Part shown: piece by piece, positions 50,533-58,995 of the stretch | Numbering within the stretch: the stretch's first letter is position 1 | Layout: each line of letters starts with the position of its first letter | From: Peribacillus alkalitolerans | Lineage (GTDB): Bacteria; Bacillota; Bacilli; Bacillales; DSM-1321 | DNA: 64,000 nucleotides | Direction: 5' to 3' | Assembly: GCF_010882125.1 (NCBI RefSeq) | Contig: NZ_JAAGVZ010000001.1 | Coordinates: 310,001-374,000 of the forward strand | Notes under the pieces: generated by a model | Seen by the model: only the letters and a program-made list of their open reading frames with translations | Databases searched by the model: none | Told to the model about the DNA's origin: nothing | Translations under genes and position numbers: made by a program

Positions 50533-51555
50533 TTAGTCATAGTAAACCGTAGACATGTCGCCCTTTAATGATTTAAATTGAGATACCACCGAATGATAAC
50601 CCGTTGCATAATATCCAAGCGAAGGAACATATGCTTCATATGCACTGATACTATTCGTTAAATAAACTGCATCGCTTGAACTGGTTAGTCTCTCAACCTT
50701 CATTCCGTCCTTCAAGCGCGCATAAGCCTCAATGCCAATACGACTTTCCAATGTGTGATCAAAGCGATATGTATAATTAGATAAGAAATAACGTGTTTTT
50801 TCCTTTTCAATTAACCCTTCATTTTCTAACTCCTCAAGCGCTTCTCCGAGCATTCTATGTTCATAATGATAATCATACTTAGACATAGTCCGAAACTCAG
50901 CAGTAGGATATTGCTTCTTATATTTCATAATAATCTGCTTTACATTCTCTTTACTTATCGTCTGAGTCGACAAATTATCATAGTTTACAAAATTCTTAGG
51001 AATCCCCATTCCTTCAGCTGCCCTATGAAACTCATCAATTCTAAGTTTACTAAACTTTTGTCTAGTTAAATAACCATCCAAATATTGCTCTGTAGCATGA
51101 TTATGGACCATCCCATGCCATGCACAATAAATTTCCTCCCCAATCTGATCACTAAATTTCGGATGTGACTCATGATCCACCCTACCATTTAACATCTCTC
51201 TAGAAAAGGAATCCTCACCACTTGAAACAAGAGAAAGGATAATTGGTCGACCTTTTCTTCTTTCATTTAATATATCCACCGCATATGTCAGCGTTTCATC
51301 ATCAGCGTGTGGGGTTATGTAAATGACGGGTTCCTTTACTTGTTTGGGTGGTGTTTTGTTAATCATTGTGTTTCTATTGTTATAGTTTTTGTTTTTGGCG
51401 TTTGAGGTGGGTTGATTTGCTTTAGTTTTATTATTTGTTGATAAAGATTGAATAGTATTTTTAGAATAAATATTATCATCTGTCGCCGCATCTGTATTCA
51501 ATATAGGAAATAACAGAAAACTAGCAAGTGTTAAAGAACTTAATTTTTTAAACAT
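50533..51555 (-). CDS. Secreted PIG-L family deacetylase
   Basis: The product is 340 residues with a signal peptide (about 1-23) and an Asn/Lys/Thr-rich linker to about 72. The PIG-L (LmbE) domain starts at VIYITPHADDETLTYAV, whose PHADDE motif (about 82-87) provides the zinc ligands and catalytic Asp. LSLVSSGEDSFSREM and a later HRMLGEALEEL (third zinc-ligand His) fit the family. The C-terminal 60 residues are extra. PIG-L enzymes remove acetyl groups from N-acetylglucosamine in lipids or glycans, so a surface glycan is the likely target. It precedes the helical secreted protein in a probable two-gene operon. Confidence 0.88.
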   Translation of the reverse strand: MFKKLSSLTLASFLLFPILNTDAATDDNIYSKNTIQSLSTNNKTKANQPTSNAKNKNYNNRNTMINKTPPKQVKEPVIYITPHADDETLTYAVDILNERRKGRPIILSLVSSGEDSFSREMLNGRVDHESHPKFSDQIGEEIYCAWHGMVHNHATEQYLDGYLTRQKFSKLRIDEFHRAAEGMGIPKNFVNYDNLSTQTISKENVKQIIMKYKKQYPTAEFRTMSKYDYHYEHRMLGEALEELENEGLIEKEKTRYFLSNYTYRFDHTLESRIGIEAYARLKDGMKVERLTSSSDAVYLTNSISAYEAYVPSLGYYATGYHSVVSQFKSLKGDMSTVYYD

Positions 51556-51831
51556 TGTTTTGTAGCTCCTAAAACTTTTTATTTTTCACTATTTCTTCTA
51601 ATATAGGTTTATTTTACCATATTGCAGAAATTTCGTAACCTTTTTAGGTTTATTCAATCAGTTTATGTAATTTTTAGAGTTAAGTAATAAATCAAATCAA
51701 ACAAAAAAATGTAATACTTAGGACTGTTATGCTACAAGAGCTACTCAATAAAGTAATGTAAATCCCTGAACTAAAACGAGCTTGGTGATCATTAAAGAAA
51801 GACTGCTGAACTTCTACTTTATTTATTGGTA
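51556..51831. other. Intergenic region before the recombinase remnant
   Basis: These 276 AT-rich bases hold the PIG-L promoter (minus strand) and the end of the decayed integrase. No gene, riboswitch or convincing terminator is seen. Confidence 0.4.
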
Positions 51832-52724
51832 TCACCCCATTTTATTTTGACAAGCCAGGATCATATCTTCTGTGGGAATTCGTGCATAGACTCGGGTGTA
51901 TTCAAATTGACTTACCCCATTTCATCTTCGTTAAACTCTAGGTTTGCCCCTTTTGCTAGCATGTTGGTGGCAAACGTATTTCGGCAACAATGTGGGTGTT
52001 ACGATTGTTCAAGGCCCGCCAATTTCCCTAATTTAATGGTGATATTATAGATTCCCGTGGACTGAAGACGTCCTCCAAACTTATTCATGAATAACGGTTC
52101 TGTTCGAACCCCTGATCGGGTTCGTAAATAGTTTTTTAACACGAGTGCACACTCTACTGAAAAATGAACGTGTCGAATCTTTTTTCATTTGCCCTTGACT
52201 TCTACTGTTCGTCTTTCCAGGCCGACATCTTGTATCGTGATGTCGGCTACTTCTGAATTCCGGCACCCTGAGGAAAAAAGAAATAAAACAAGCGCTCGAT
52301 CCCTAAGTGACAGGTGTTCCGCGGCCAGTTTAACACGAGCATACTCCTGTTCATTCAGAAACTTCGGCAAGGACTGCGGAATCTTCGGTCGCCATCGTTT
52401 CTTAATAAGCACGGTGTCCACATACTCTTCAGTAAGACAAAAATTAAAGAACGAAGAAAGGGTAGCTAGTACAAGGTCCAACGTTTTTTCATTTTTATCA
52501 ACAGCATACTCGTTGAACCATTTTATGACATCTCCTGATGTGAGGGAATCTAGCGGAACCTTTCATTCACTAAGAAATCGTTCTAGTATCGTACGATATT
52601 TGGTGATCGTTGCTTCAGCTTTATTGGCAAGTTTTAAACTTAACAGGTATTCGTTAAGCATGGTTTTCGTTTGCACAGGGATCCCCTCATGCGTACTTTG
52701 CCAATATTTTTTGGTCGAATTCAC
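51832..52724 (-). pseudogene. Tyrosine recombinase (phage-type integrase) pseudogene, copy A, nearly full length
   Basis: Starting at GTG 52724 after AAAGGAGATT, a tyrosine recombinase of about 295 codons can be followed to 51832 through several lesions. The SAM-like N-terminal domain reads KYWQSTHEGIP, ending FLSE at a TGA (52563-52565) that replaces the Cys of copy B. The frame then resumes with LDLVLATLSSFFNFCL and KKRWRPKIPQSLPKFL. The first catalytic Arg is in SSGCRNSEVADI. A second TGA follows VEVKGK. The HxxR box survives as HPHCCRNTFATNML, preceded by a TAA. After a frameshift near 51920 the tyrosine region appears as YTRVYARIPTEDM. At least three stops and a frameshift make it inactive. 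A truncated relative lies at 54982-55392. Confidence 0.88.
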
Positions 52725-52759
52725 GCTATTAATCTCCTTTTTATCAAATTTCAAAAACT

Positions 52760-53087
52760 TAATAGTGTCATAGTATCGTTGTTAACATTTCTTACTTTTT
52801 CATACATTCGTTTTAAATCAAGATGTTTTTAACTGATTTACATATTGTGCCTCCTTTAATGTAATCTCCTTAATTGCAAAAACATCACAACGCCAAACTC
52901 CTTTTTCACTGAAATGACTCATCCTTAAATAAAAATAACCCTAACTCCTCGATAGGGTTAGGGCCGATGTACTTGCTATCAACATTATTATTTAAGTTTA
53001 TTCTTCTATTAGTTTGGGGATATATCAAAGGAAAGCTCTGCAGAGATTTATAGATTCTTTGTTTAACTTCTTCAACTAAAGCCCCCA
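52760..53087. other. Gene-poor stretch with a hairpin at 52937-52961
   Basis: No credible ORF is found. AACCCTA and TAGGGTT form a short hairpin at 52937-52961 that looks like an old terminator. The upstream leader of integrase copy A occupies 52725-52765. Confidence 0.4.
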
Positions 53088-53246
53088 CGAAATAAGAGAT
53101 TAGGTGAGTTCTATGATAAAAAACGGGAAGAAGGAAAGCCCTTTAAAGTAGCTGTTATCGCCTGTGCCAACAAACTTTTACATTGGATTTATGCACTATT
53201 TAAAAGCAATTCAACTTTCCAAGATTTAGCTTCGAAAGAAATATAA
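53088..53246 (+). pseudogene. IS110 family transposase, C-terminal remnant
   Basis: A 53-codon frame without a start encodes NKRLGEFYDKKREEGKPFK, VAVIACANKLLHWIYALF and QDLASKEI. This closely follows the C-terminal end of IS110-type transposases (FYxKKRxxGKxxKVAxxACANKLLHWIYAL). Everything upstream of it is missing, so the element is long dead. It lies between the two integrase remnants. Confidence 0.85.
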
Positions 53247-53260
53247 CTAAATCATACAAT

Positions 53261-53284
53261 ACCTTCCAAACTAAAACGGAAGGT
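53261..53284 (+). terminator. Small hairpin terminator after the IS110 remnant
   Basis: ACCTTCC pairs with GGAAGGT across a 10-base loop and is followed by TATTTGG, 15 bases after the transposase stop. Confidence 0.65.
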
Positions 53285-53592
53285 TATTTGGCATGCGCAT
53301 TTTTAGTATAGCATGCATGTTTTTAGTTTTTCATTGAAAAATGTTGACAAACTATTAGCTGGTTTAGTGGACCATGAAAATCAACATTTTCGATAACAAT
53401 AGAAATGAATTAAAAAACGTTTTAATAAATTAATCGTTTGACCAATAGTTCTTTAGTTAAATAGGACAAGTTTAGAACTGTAAAAAAGCATAAAAATGTT
53501 AAAATAGTAAAATTTATGTATTTTATAATAGGAAATTTTTATCATATCTGGTAGATTTATTATTGCACTAAAAAATATAAGGGGGAAATTAA
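53285..53592. other. AT-rich intergenic region with a short direct repeat
   Basis: GCATGC-GCATTTTTAGT and GCATGC-ATGTTTTTAGT form two copies of about 17 bases at 53291-53327. The rest is AT-rich and holds the promoter of the next gene. No gene is seen. Confidence 0.45.
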
Positions 53593-54381
53593 GTGAAAAA
53601 GAAAAGTTTGATTGGATTGTTATTTGTCTTTACAATTTTATTGGGGAGTGCATTTTCACCAAACTCTGCTCTGGCTGGCGATACGGTAGCATCCTTAAAA
53701 AAACAAGTAATACAATTGAAAGAACAAGTGAAATCCTTAACAAATAAGGTGAAATCAAAGGACCAGGAGATTGCTAAATTAAAGAAAGAAAATGCCACTT
53801 TAAAAGCTAATGCAGCTACAGCCTCAAAAACTAAGGTTTCATACAAAGGGATTGTTAAAACAGGAATCATCACTTATAAAAACAATCAATACATTCCTGT
53901 TTCTTATGTAAAAGATGTTTTTGAAATTCCTGTTACATATGATAGAAAAACTGATATTAATTATGTAGGAGTAAAACCTAATGGTAGTTATATATCTGAT
54001 ATAATAAAGCCATATTATTCGAGTACCGATGTAAAGGTTAACGAAAAAATTGTTATGGGACAAGAATCATATTATAAAGGATACAAGTTTTTACCAAGTG
54101 GTTATACTAAAACGGATGTAAATTTCAATCTAAATAAAAAGTACACAAATTTAAAAGGCAAAATTGGATTTTATGAAGAAGGAGATGACGGAGGCTATTA
54201 TTCAAGGGATACGATTATTCAAGTCTTTGGCGATGGAGAATTACTTAAAGAAATAGAATTAAATAAAGGTGACTTACCGATGGATATTGATTTAGATATT
54301 CTTAATGTGAAACAGCTACAATTCAAAATTAACAGCTCATACGCTGTAAAAATTGGTTTAGCCGACTGTATTATTAAATAA
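53593..54381 (+). CDS. Secreted protein with coiled coil and C-terminal NPCBM-like domain
   Basis: The product is 262 residues, starting at GTG 53593 after AAGGGGGAAATTAA. A signal peptide (about 1-28, ending ALA) is followed by a heptad coiled coil (about 30-72: LKKQVIQLKEQVKSLTNKV). Residues 80-160 are a small beta domain (VKTGIITYKNNQYIPVSYVK) resembling stalk or copper-amine-oxidase N-terminal-like domains. Residues 165-262 look like an NPCBM/NEW2 sugar-binding sandwich (LKGKIGFYEEGDD, IIQVFGDGELLKEIELNKG, LQFKINSS). It is the only intact gene in the decayed patch at 51.8-55.4 kb. Likely role: binding to a glycan at the surface. Enzyme activity is not evident. Confidence 0.78.
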   Translation: MKKKSLIGLLFVFTILLGSAFSPNSALAGDTVASLKKQVIQLKEQVKSLTNKVKSKDQEIAKLKKENATLKANAATASKTKVSYKGIVKTGIITYKNNQYIPVSYVKDVFEIPVTYDRKTDINYVGVKPNGSYISDIIKPYYSSTDVKVNEKIVMGQESYYKGYKFLPSGYTKTDVNFNLNKKYTNLKGKIGFYEEGDDGGYYSRDTIIQVFGDGELLKEIELNKGDLPMDIDLDILNVKQLQFKINSSYAVKIGLADCIIK

Positions 54382-54434
54382 TCTATAAAATGTAAAAATA
54401 TATCAAATGATGTATATAAGTTTTTGATAAGGAA

Positions 54435-54475
54435 AGCCTGTGTCATAGATTACCAAGTAATCATTGATACAGGCT
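54435..54475 (+). terminator. Terminator after the NPCBM-like gene
   Basis: AGCCTGTGTCATAGATTAC pairs with GTAATCATTGATACAGGCT across a 3-base loop, followed by CATTTT. Confidence 0.88.
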
Positions 54476-54574
54476 CATTTTAAAAATTTATTCTTAAACT
54501 AACCTGCCCCTTTAGCACATAAAGAAAGCTGCCTCAATGACAACTCTGATTTTCAACTATTCCCCCATTACATC

Positions 54575-54944
54575 TTAAACATGCCCAGTCTTTATTTGTT
54601 CAAGCAACCTTTTTGCAGGATTATAGGTTGTATTCCGATGAAGTAACTTTTCTAGAATCTCTATGGCTTCATTAATTCTTCCTTCAAGTATTAATGTTTC
54701 TACATACTGCATTGTCACTTTATCGTGGTTAGGGTTTTTCCTATACGCTATCTCTTTATAAGGTTTCGCATCAGCAGTTTTACCTAAACTGATAAGACAT
54801 TCATAAATTCTTGCATATGTTCTCGAATGTTCATCCAGGATCACTAGACCTCAAAAAACATTCTGATGAAGATTGGAATTCGCACATTTTAAAGTGTTCT
54901 AATCCTTTTTGATAAAGTAAATAAGATTCGTCATACTTTTCCAT
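54575..54944 (-). pseudogene. Small TPR protein gene broken by a frameshift
   Basis: From ATG 54944 (after TGAGGAATAAAAA) a frame encodes MEKYDESYLLYQKGLEHFKM, then FLRSSDPG and stops. The frame shifted by one base continues with LDEHSRTYARIYECLISLGK, AYRKNPNHDKVTMQYVETLI and INEAIEILEKLLHRN to 54575. The join near 54846 gives a TPR protein of about 123 residues with three helical-pair repeats. The lesion makes it a likely pseudogene in an already decayed region. Function unknown. Confidence 0.75.
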
Positions 54945-54981
54945 TTTTTATTCCTCATCTCTAAAGGTATAGATTGTATAT

Positions 54982-55392
54982 CTATTCTGCAGTACGTTTT
55001 ACACGAACATATTCAAATTCATCCAGATACTTAGGTAAAGCTTGCGGTATTTTAGGTTTCCATCGTTTTTTCATAACCGTAGTTTCCATATATTCCTCAT
55101 CTAAACAAAAATAAAAAAATGAGGAGAGTGTAGCTAAGACGAGATCAACTGTTTTCGGTTTTCTTCTTGCAGAAAATTCATCTAACCATCTCCTTACATC
55201 ATTAGAGGTCAGCTTTTCTAGAGGGGTCGTACATTCACTTAGAAATTTTTCTAATATCCATCGATATTTAATGATCGTTGCAACCGCTTTATTTTCCATT
55301 TTTAAACTTAACAGGTATTCGTTAAGTATCATTTTCGTTTGTGCGGGAATCGTTTCATGGGTACTTTGCCAATATTTTTTGGACGAAATCAT
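54982..55392 (-). pseudogene. Tyrosine recombinase, copy B, truncated to the N-terminal half
   Basis: ATG 55392 follows AAAGGAGATTGATAGA. The 136 residues align with copy A over the SAM-like core-binding domain (KYWQSTHETIPAQTKMIL, WILEKFLSECTTPLEKL, DLVLATLSSFFYFCLDEEY, KKRWKPKIPQALPKYL). They stop at VKRTAE, where copy A would enter the catalytic domain. None of the catalytic Arg/His/Tyr residues is present, so it cannot recombine DNA. The leader upstream of the start is also similar to that of copy A (AAATTTC, then TAATAGTG). The two are therefore relics of a duplication or of two related insertions. Confidence 0.85.
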
Positions 55393-55554
55393 TCTATCAA
55401 TCTCCTTTCTATTAAATTTCTAAAACATAATAGTGACTTTTTCAAAATGGTTCCTCCTCAAAAAGAAATAGCCCTATCTCCTTGGAAGGAATTAGGACTT
55501 TCAAAATAATAATATAGACTTCTTTTTTTATTTGACTCGTATACACAATTAAAA

Positions 55555-55593
55555 AGAAAAGCCCCGCAGAGATTTCTCCCTACGAAGGCTTTT
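55555..55593 (-). terminator. Terminator of the S-layer protein gene
   Basis: AAAAGCC and GGCTTTT close an imperfect stem with inner GAGA/TCTC-type pairing. The minus strand ends in TTTTC. Confidence 0.75.
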
Positions 55594-55637
55594 GAATCAT
55601 CATTAAGTAACAGACCTTAACCTTTTAATTCTATTTC

Positions 55638-58427
55638 TTAAGAAGCAGGTGTAGTTACATCAACTTTAACTGGAGCAGTTAAGTTTCCAGCTGCATCTTC
55701 TACAACCACATATACATCATAAGCAGTTGCATCAGCTGCAAGTGTTAAAACTTGTGAAGCTTCAGTATTCGCTGTAAGTGCTACAGAAGCACCTGCAACA
55801 ACAGCAGCAGCAGTCGGAGCAGTAGCATCGTTAGCTACAGATAAGAAGTATGCTTTACCATTTTCGTTAGATTTAACAAGTACTTCTACTTTCTTAGATC
55901 CAGCTACTTGAGCAGCACCAGCTTTAGGGTATGTTGCTGCAATTACTGGTGCAGTAGCATCACCTTTTACCACAGCTTTAATAACAACTGGAGTAGATAA
56001 TAGGTTAGTAGTATCTCCACCATTAGTAATCTTCGTTACAACGATATCTGCTGTTGCATCTTTCTTAAGATCACCAGTTAAAGCTACTTTACCTGATCCA
56101 TCAATTGCAAAGCTATTAACAGAGTTAGTTACGATTAAATCGCTAGCAGCAATCGCAAGACCTGATTTATTTGTAATTTCTTTACCATATTGGTCGTAAA
56201 GTTTAACTAAATCTAAAACTTTTGCAGAAAGAGTATCACCAACAGCTAATGAAGGTAAAGCATTGTTTGCGAATTCTACTTTTGATGCTTTAGCAGCAGT
56301 ATCTTTAACATCGAAAGTTAATGTATCTACTACGAAAGATCCTACTTTAACAGCAACTTTTGCAGTTGTTGCACTTGTAACAGTGCTATTAAGAGTTAAA
56401 GTATCAGCAGTATCGCTTAAAGTCATTTTAGATTTAACACCATTAGTTGCAGTTTCATCGACAAAGCTAACTCCAACCCCACCGTTAGGGTCTAATTTAG
56501 CCAATTTGTTTCCGTTACTATCTAGAGAATAAACAGAAATTGTAGCAACTGTGCTATCAGAAGTAGTTTCTGTTGAAGCAGCGTTTAGATCAAGTGTAGT
56601 GTAGTCAACTTCAACTTTGTAGCTGTTTAAAGATCCAGCTTTAGAAATTGTTACAGGAATCACTTTTTCATATTTTGTAGAACCATCAGTGTAAGTTACA
56701 GTAAATGTAGTTGTACCTTCTTTTACTGCAGATACTGAATAAGTTACTTTTGAAACTGATCCTGTAGCACCAGTAGTTGCTTTAGCAATAGTTTCATCAG
56801 CAGATTTGATGCTTAATTTGGAAGAATCATAGTTTACAGCTTTACCAAATTGATCTTTAAACGAAACATCAAATGTTTCTGGAATTGCTCCAATAGCAGC
56901 ACTTACAGTTGTTTTGCTAACTTCAAGCGTCGTTGGAGTAGCAGATGCTTTAACTGTGATATTAACAGTTGTTTCTAAATCTCCAACTTTAACTTTTACT
57001 AAAGCAGTACCAGTTGAAATTGGTGTGATTTGTCCATTAGCACCAACAACCGCTACTGTTGGGTTTAAGTTTGTATAAGTAACTTCATTACCAACTCTAG
57101 CATCAGTATCTTTACCATATTGGTCAACATAGTACATGTTTAGATACTTAGAAGAATCGCCCATAGAAACAGACGTTACGATATCTTCAGCTTTTTTAGC
57201 TTTGTAATCTGCTGTAGTTTTTAAAGTTTCATCTGCACCAATGTGATACCCTACGAACGTAGAAGCTGTCGCATCAGAAACAGTTACAATTGTAGAAGAT
57301 GTTGAAACTGAAGTGCCTTTTACAGTTACTTTTACAATTGCTTTATCAGCAGTATGGTCCCCACCTTTATCAATTGTGCTACCATCAGCAGCTACAATAC
57401 CTAGGTCTGAAGATTCAATTGATAATTCAACTTCGCTTGTGATATCGCGACCTAATTGATCAGTTACTTTTACGATATCTTTAATGTTTTTAACAGGTGC
57501 AACTGTTGTAGAAGTAAATTGAATTCCTGTTGCAACAGATTTAGCATAGTAGAATTCTGCTTTGCTGTTTTCTACTTTTGCAGTACCTGACATTACGCCA
57601 TCAGCCACAACTTCATATGCTTTGTCAGCAGTTAATTTGTCAGCAAATGTTACTGTAACTTCTTTTTTGTTTGTAGAGCTTACTTCAACTTTTGATACGA
57701 ATTGACGGATGTTAGCATCGTCTTTTCTAGTTACTGTGAAGTTTGCTGGGTTAGCAGAAGTTACCTCTTTATTGAATACTAATTTAACTTGAGTAGAGTT
57801 AATCGCACTTACGCTTTCAACTTTAGGAACTGAAACCTCTGCTAATACTTTATCAGCAGCATCCGTTGCAGTTTTTACAACAGTTGCAGCTTTTTCGTTA
57901 ATTGTAGCTTTGATGTTAGCCTCTACCACTTTGTTTAATTCAGCTTTTTGAGCATCATAAACTTTAGCTAAGTTAGCTTTAGCTTCTAAGATTTTCGCTT
58001 CATCTTTTAATACCACCGCAGCGTCAAGAGCTTTAGCAGCTGGCTCAACTTGAAGTTCTAGAGCGTTCCAAGACTTTATGTAGTTCAAAGCGCGACCAAG
58101 AAGATACTTTGTGCGAACATTTGAAAGGTCTGCAAGTAATGCAGCTTTGTCTTTCGCAGGTGCATATTTGTTAACATAGTTAACTGCGTATTTGTATTGA
58201 GCTTCACCTTTTTTGTAAGCAGCGTATACTACTTCACGGTCTACTAGTTCACCAGTAGCAACGTATGGTTTGCTGTAAGAGTACATTGCTTCATACATAA
58301 CGTGTTTTGCTTTTTGTACTTCACCTGCAATATTTGGAGCAGCTTCAGATGTTACTGGTGCAACTGCTACGAAACCTGATGCAGCGATCGCAGATGCTGT
58401 AGCGATTTTGATTGCTTTCTTTTTCAT
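55638..58427 (-). CDS. S-layer protein of the SbsC/SgsE type
   Basis: The product is 929 residues. The signal peptide MKKKAIKIATASAIAASGFV...SEAAP closely resembles that of Geobacillus SbsA/SgsE S-layer proteins. Residues 30-200 are helical bundles (VQKAKHVMYEAMYSYSKPYV; AQYKYAVNYVNKYAPAKDKA), the secondary-wall-polymer-binding N-terminus of SbsC-type proteins. No SLH domains are present. Residues 205-925 are about eight Ig-like beta domains (VSAINSTQVKLVFNKEVTSA; TTVSAAIGAIPETFDVSFKD) that would form the lattice. The composition is Ala/Thr/Val-rich with almost no Cys, as for S-layers. A 570-base leader and upstream region suggest strong controlled expression. SecA2/SlaP at the left end of the window is the likely exporter. 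Confidence 0.92.
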   Translation of the reverse strand: MKKKAIKIATASAIAASGFVAVAPVTSEAAPNIAGEVQKAKHVMYEAMYSYSKPYVATGELVDREVVYAAYKKGEAQYKYAVNYVNKYAPAKDKAALLADLSNVRTKYLLGRALNYIKSWNALELQVEPAAKALDAAVVLKDEAKILEAKANLAKVYDAQKAELNKVVEANIKATINEKAATVVKTATDAADKVLAEVSVPKVESVSAINSTQVKLVFNKEVTSANPANFTVTRKDDANIRQFVSKVEVSSTNKKEVTVTFADKLTADKAYEVVADGVMSGTAKVENSKAEFYYAKSVATGIQFTSTTVAPVKNIKDIVKVTDQLGRDITSEVELSIESSDLGIVAADGSTIDKGGDHTADKAIVKVTVKGTSVSTSSTIVTVSDATASTFVGYHIGADETLKTTADYKAKKAEDIVTSVSMGDSSKYLNMYYVDQYGKDTDARVGNEVTYTNLNPTVAVVGANGQITPISTGTALVKVKVGDLETTVNITVKASATPTTLEVSKTTVSAAIGAIPETFDVSFKDQFGKAVNYDSSKLSIKSADETIAKATTGATGSVSKVTYSVSAVKEGTTTFTVTYTDGSTKYEKVIPVTISKAGSLNSYKVEVDYTTLDLNAASTETTSDSTVATISVYSLDSNGNKLAKLDPNGGVGVSFVDETATNGVKSKMTLSDTADTLTLNSTVTSATTAKVAVKVGSFVVDTLTFDVKDTAAKASKVEFANNALPSLAVGDTLSAKVLDLVKLYDQYGKEITNKSGLAIAASDLIVTNSVNSFAIDGSGKVALTGDLKKDATADIVVTKITNGGDTTNLLSTPVVIKAVVKGDATAPVIAATYPKAGAAQVAGSKKVEVLVKSNENGKAYFLSVANDATAPTAAAVVAGASVALTANTEASQVLTLAADATAYDVYVVVEDAAGNLTAPVKVDVTTPAS

Positions 58428-58954
58428 GAGTGTGGAAATCTCCCTTCGATATTTAAAGTAGTCTGTCTAAAGATACAAAAATATGTAAAATTTCGACAGC
58501 TAACAAACTTAACGACTATTATACTAGTTAAATAAGGAAATATCAACCTGTAATAGGTTATTTTTCATTTAACTAGTTACTAAGCCGCTGAAGGATTTGG
58601 TATTTACATTTCTACCAGTTCCTTCTGCAATTCCTATAATATTACAAAATACTTGCAAATTCTAGCTTTTTTACATATTATTTTCCCATTTTTCCATAGT
58701 AATAGTTTCCAATTTTGGTTAGTTTACGAAATACTTTAAGTAATAGGTACTAAAAATGGGGAATCACACCTTAACATCCTATTCTTAACATTACAGTTTC
58801 ATGTCATTTTTTCAGTAAAAACTCATAAAACCTTATGACTATAAATATGGACAAACTAACCAACATTACCATATTGATGTCGTGTAAATTTTTCATAAAA
58901 CTCACTTTTCTTTAAATCCGCATTGGTTTCTCCCCTCATAATTCCCCATAAAAA
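58428..58954. promoter_or_regulatory. Long upstream region of the S-layer gene
   Basis: About 525 AT-rich bases without an ORF. On the minus strand GAAGGGAGATT serves the S-layer ATG, and AT-rich stretches near 58480-58530 and 58700-58750 could hold promoters. S-layer genes often have long leaders. No specific riboswitch is recognised. Confidence 0.5.
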
Positions 58955-58985
58955 AAGGACTGTACCATACAAATGGTCAGTCCTT
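58955..58985 (-). terminator. Terminator of the second subtilase gene
   Basis: AAGGACTG-ACCAT pairs with ATGGT-CAGTCCTT across a 4-base loop. The minus strand continues with TTTTTTT. Confidence 0.9.
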
Positions 58986-58995
58986 CTTCATGTCC

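Noticed and set aside
52189-52773. Plus-strand 194-codon ORF over the integrase remnant
   Set aside because: The minus strand carries clear tyrosine-recombinase homology, so this is its shadow.
52906-53088. Minus-strand 60-codon ORF
   Set aside because: It contains an obvious hairpin, lacks a ribosome site and abuts the IS110 remnant on the other strand. No family is recognised.
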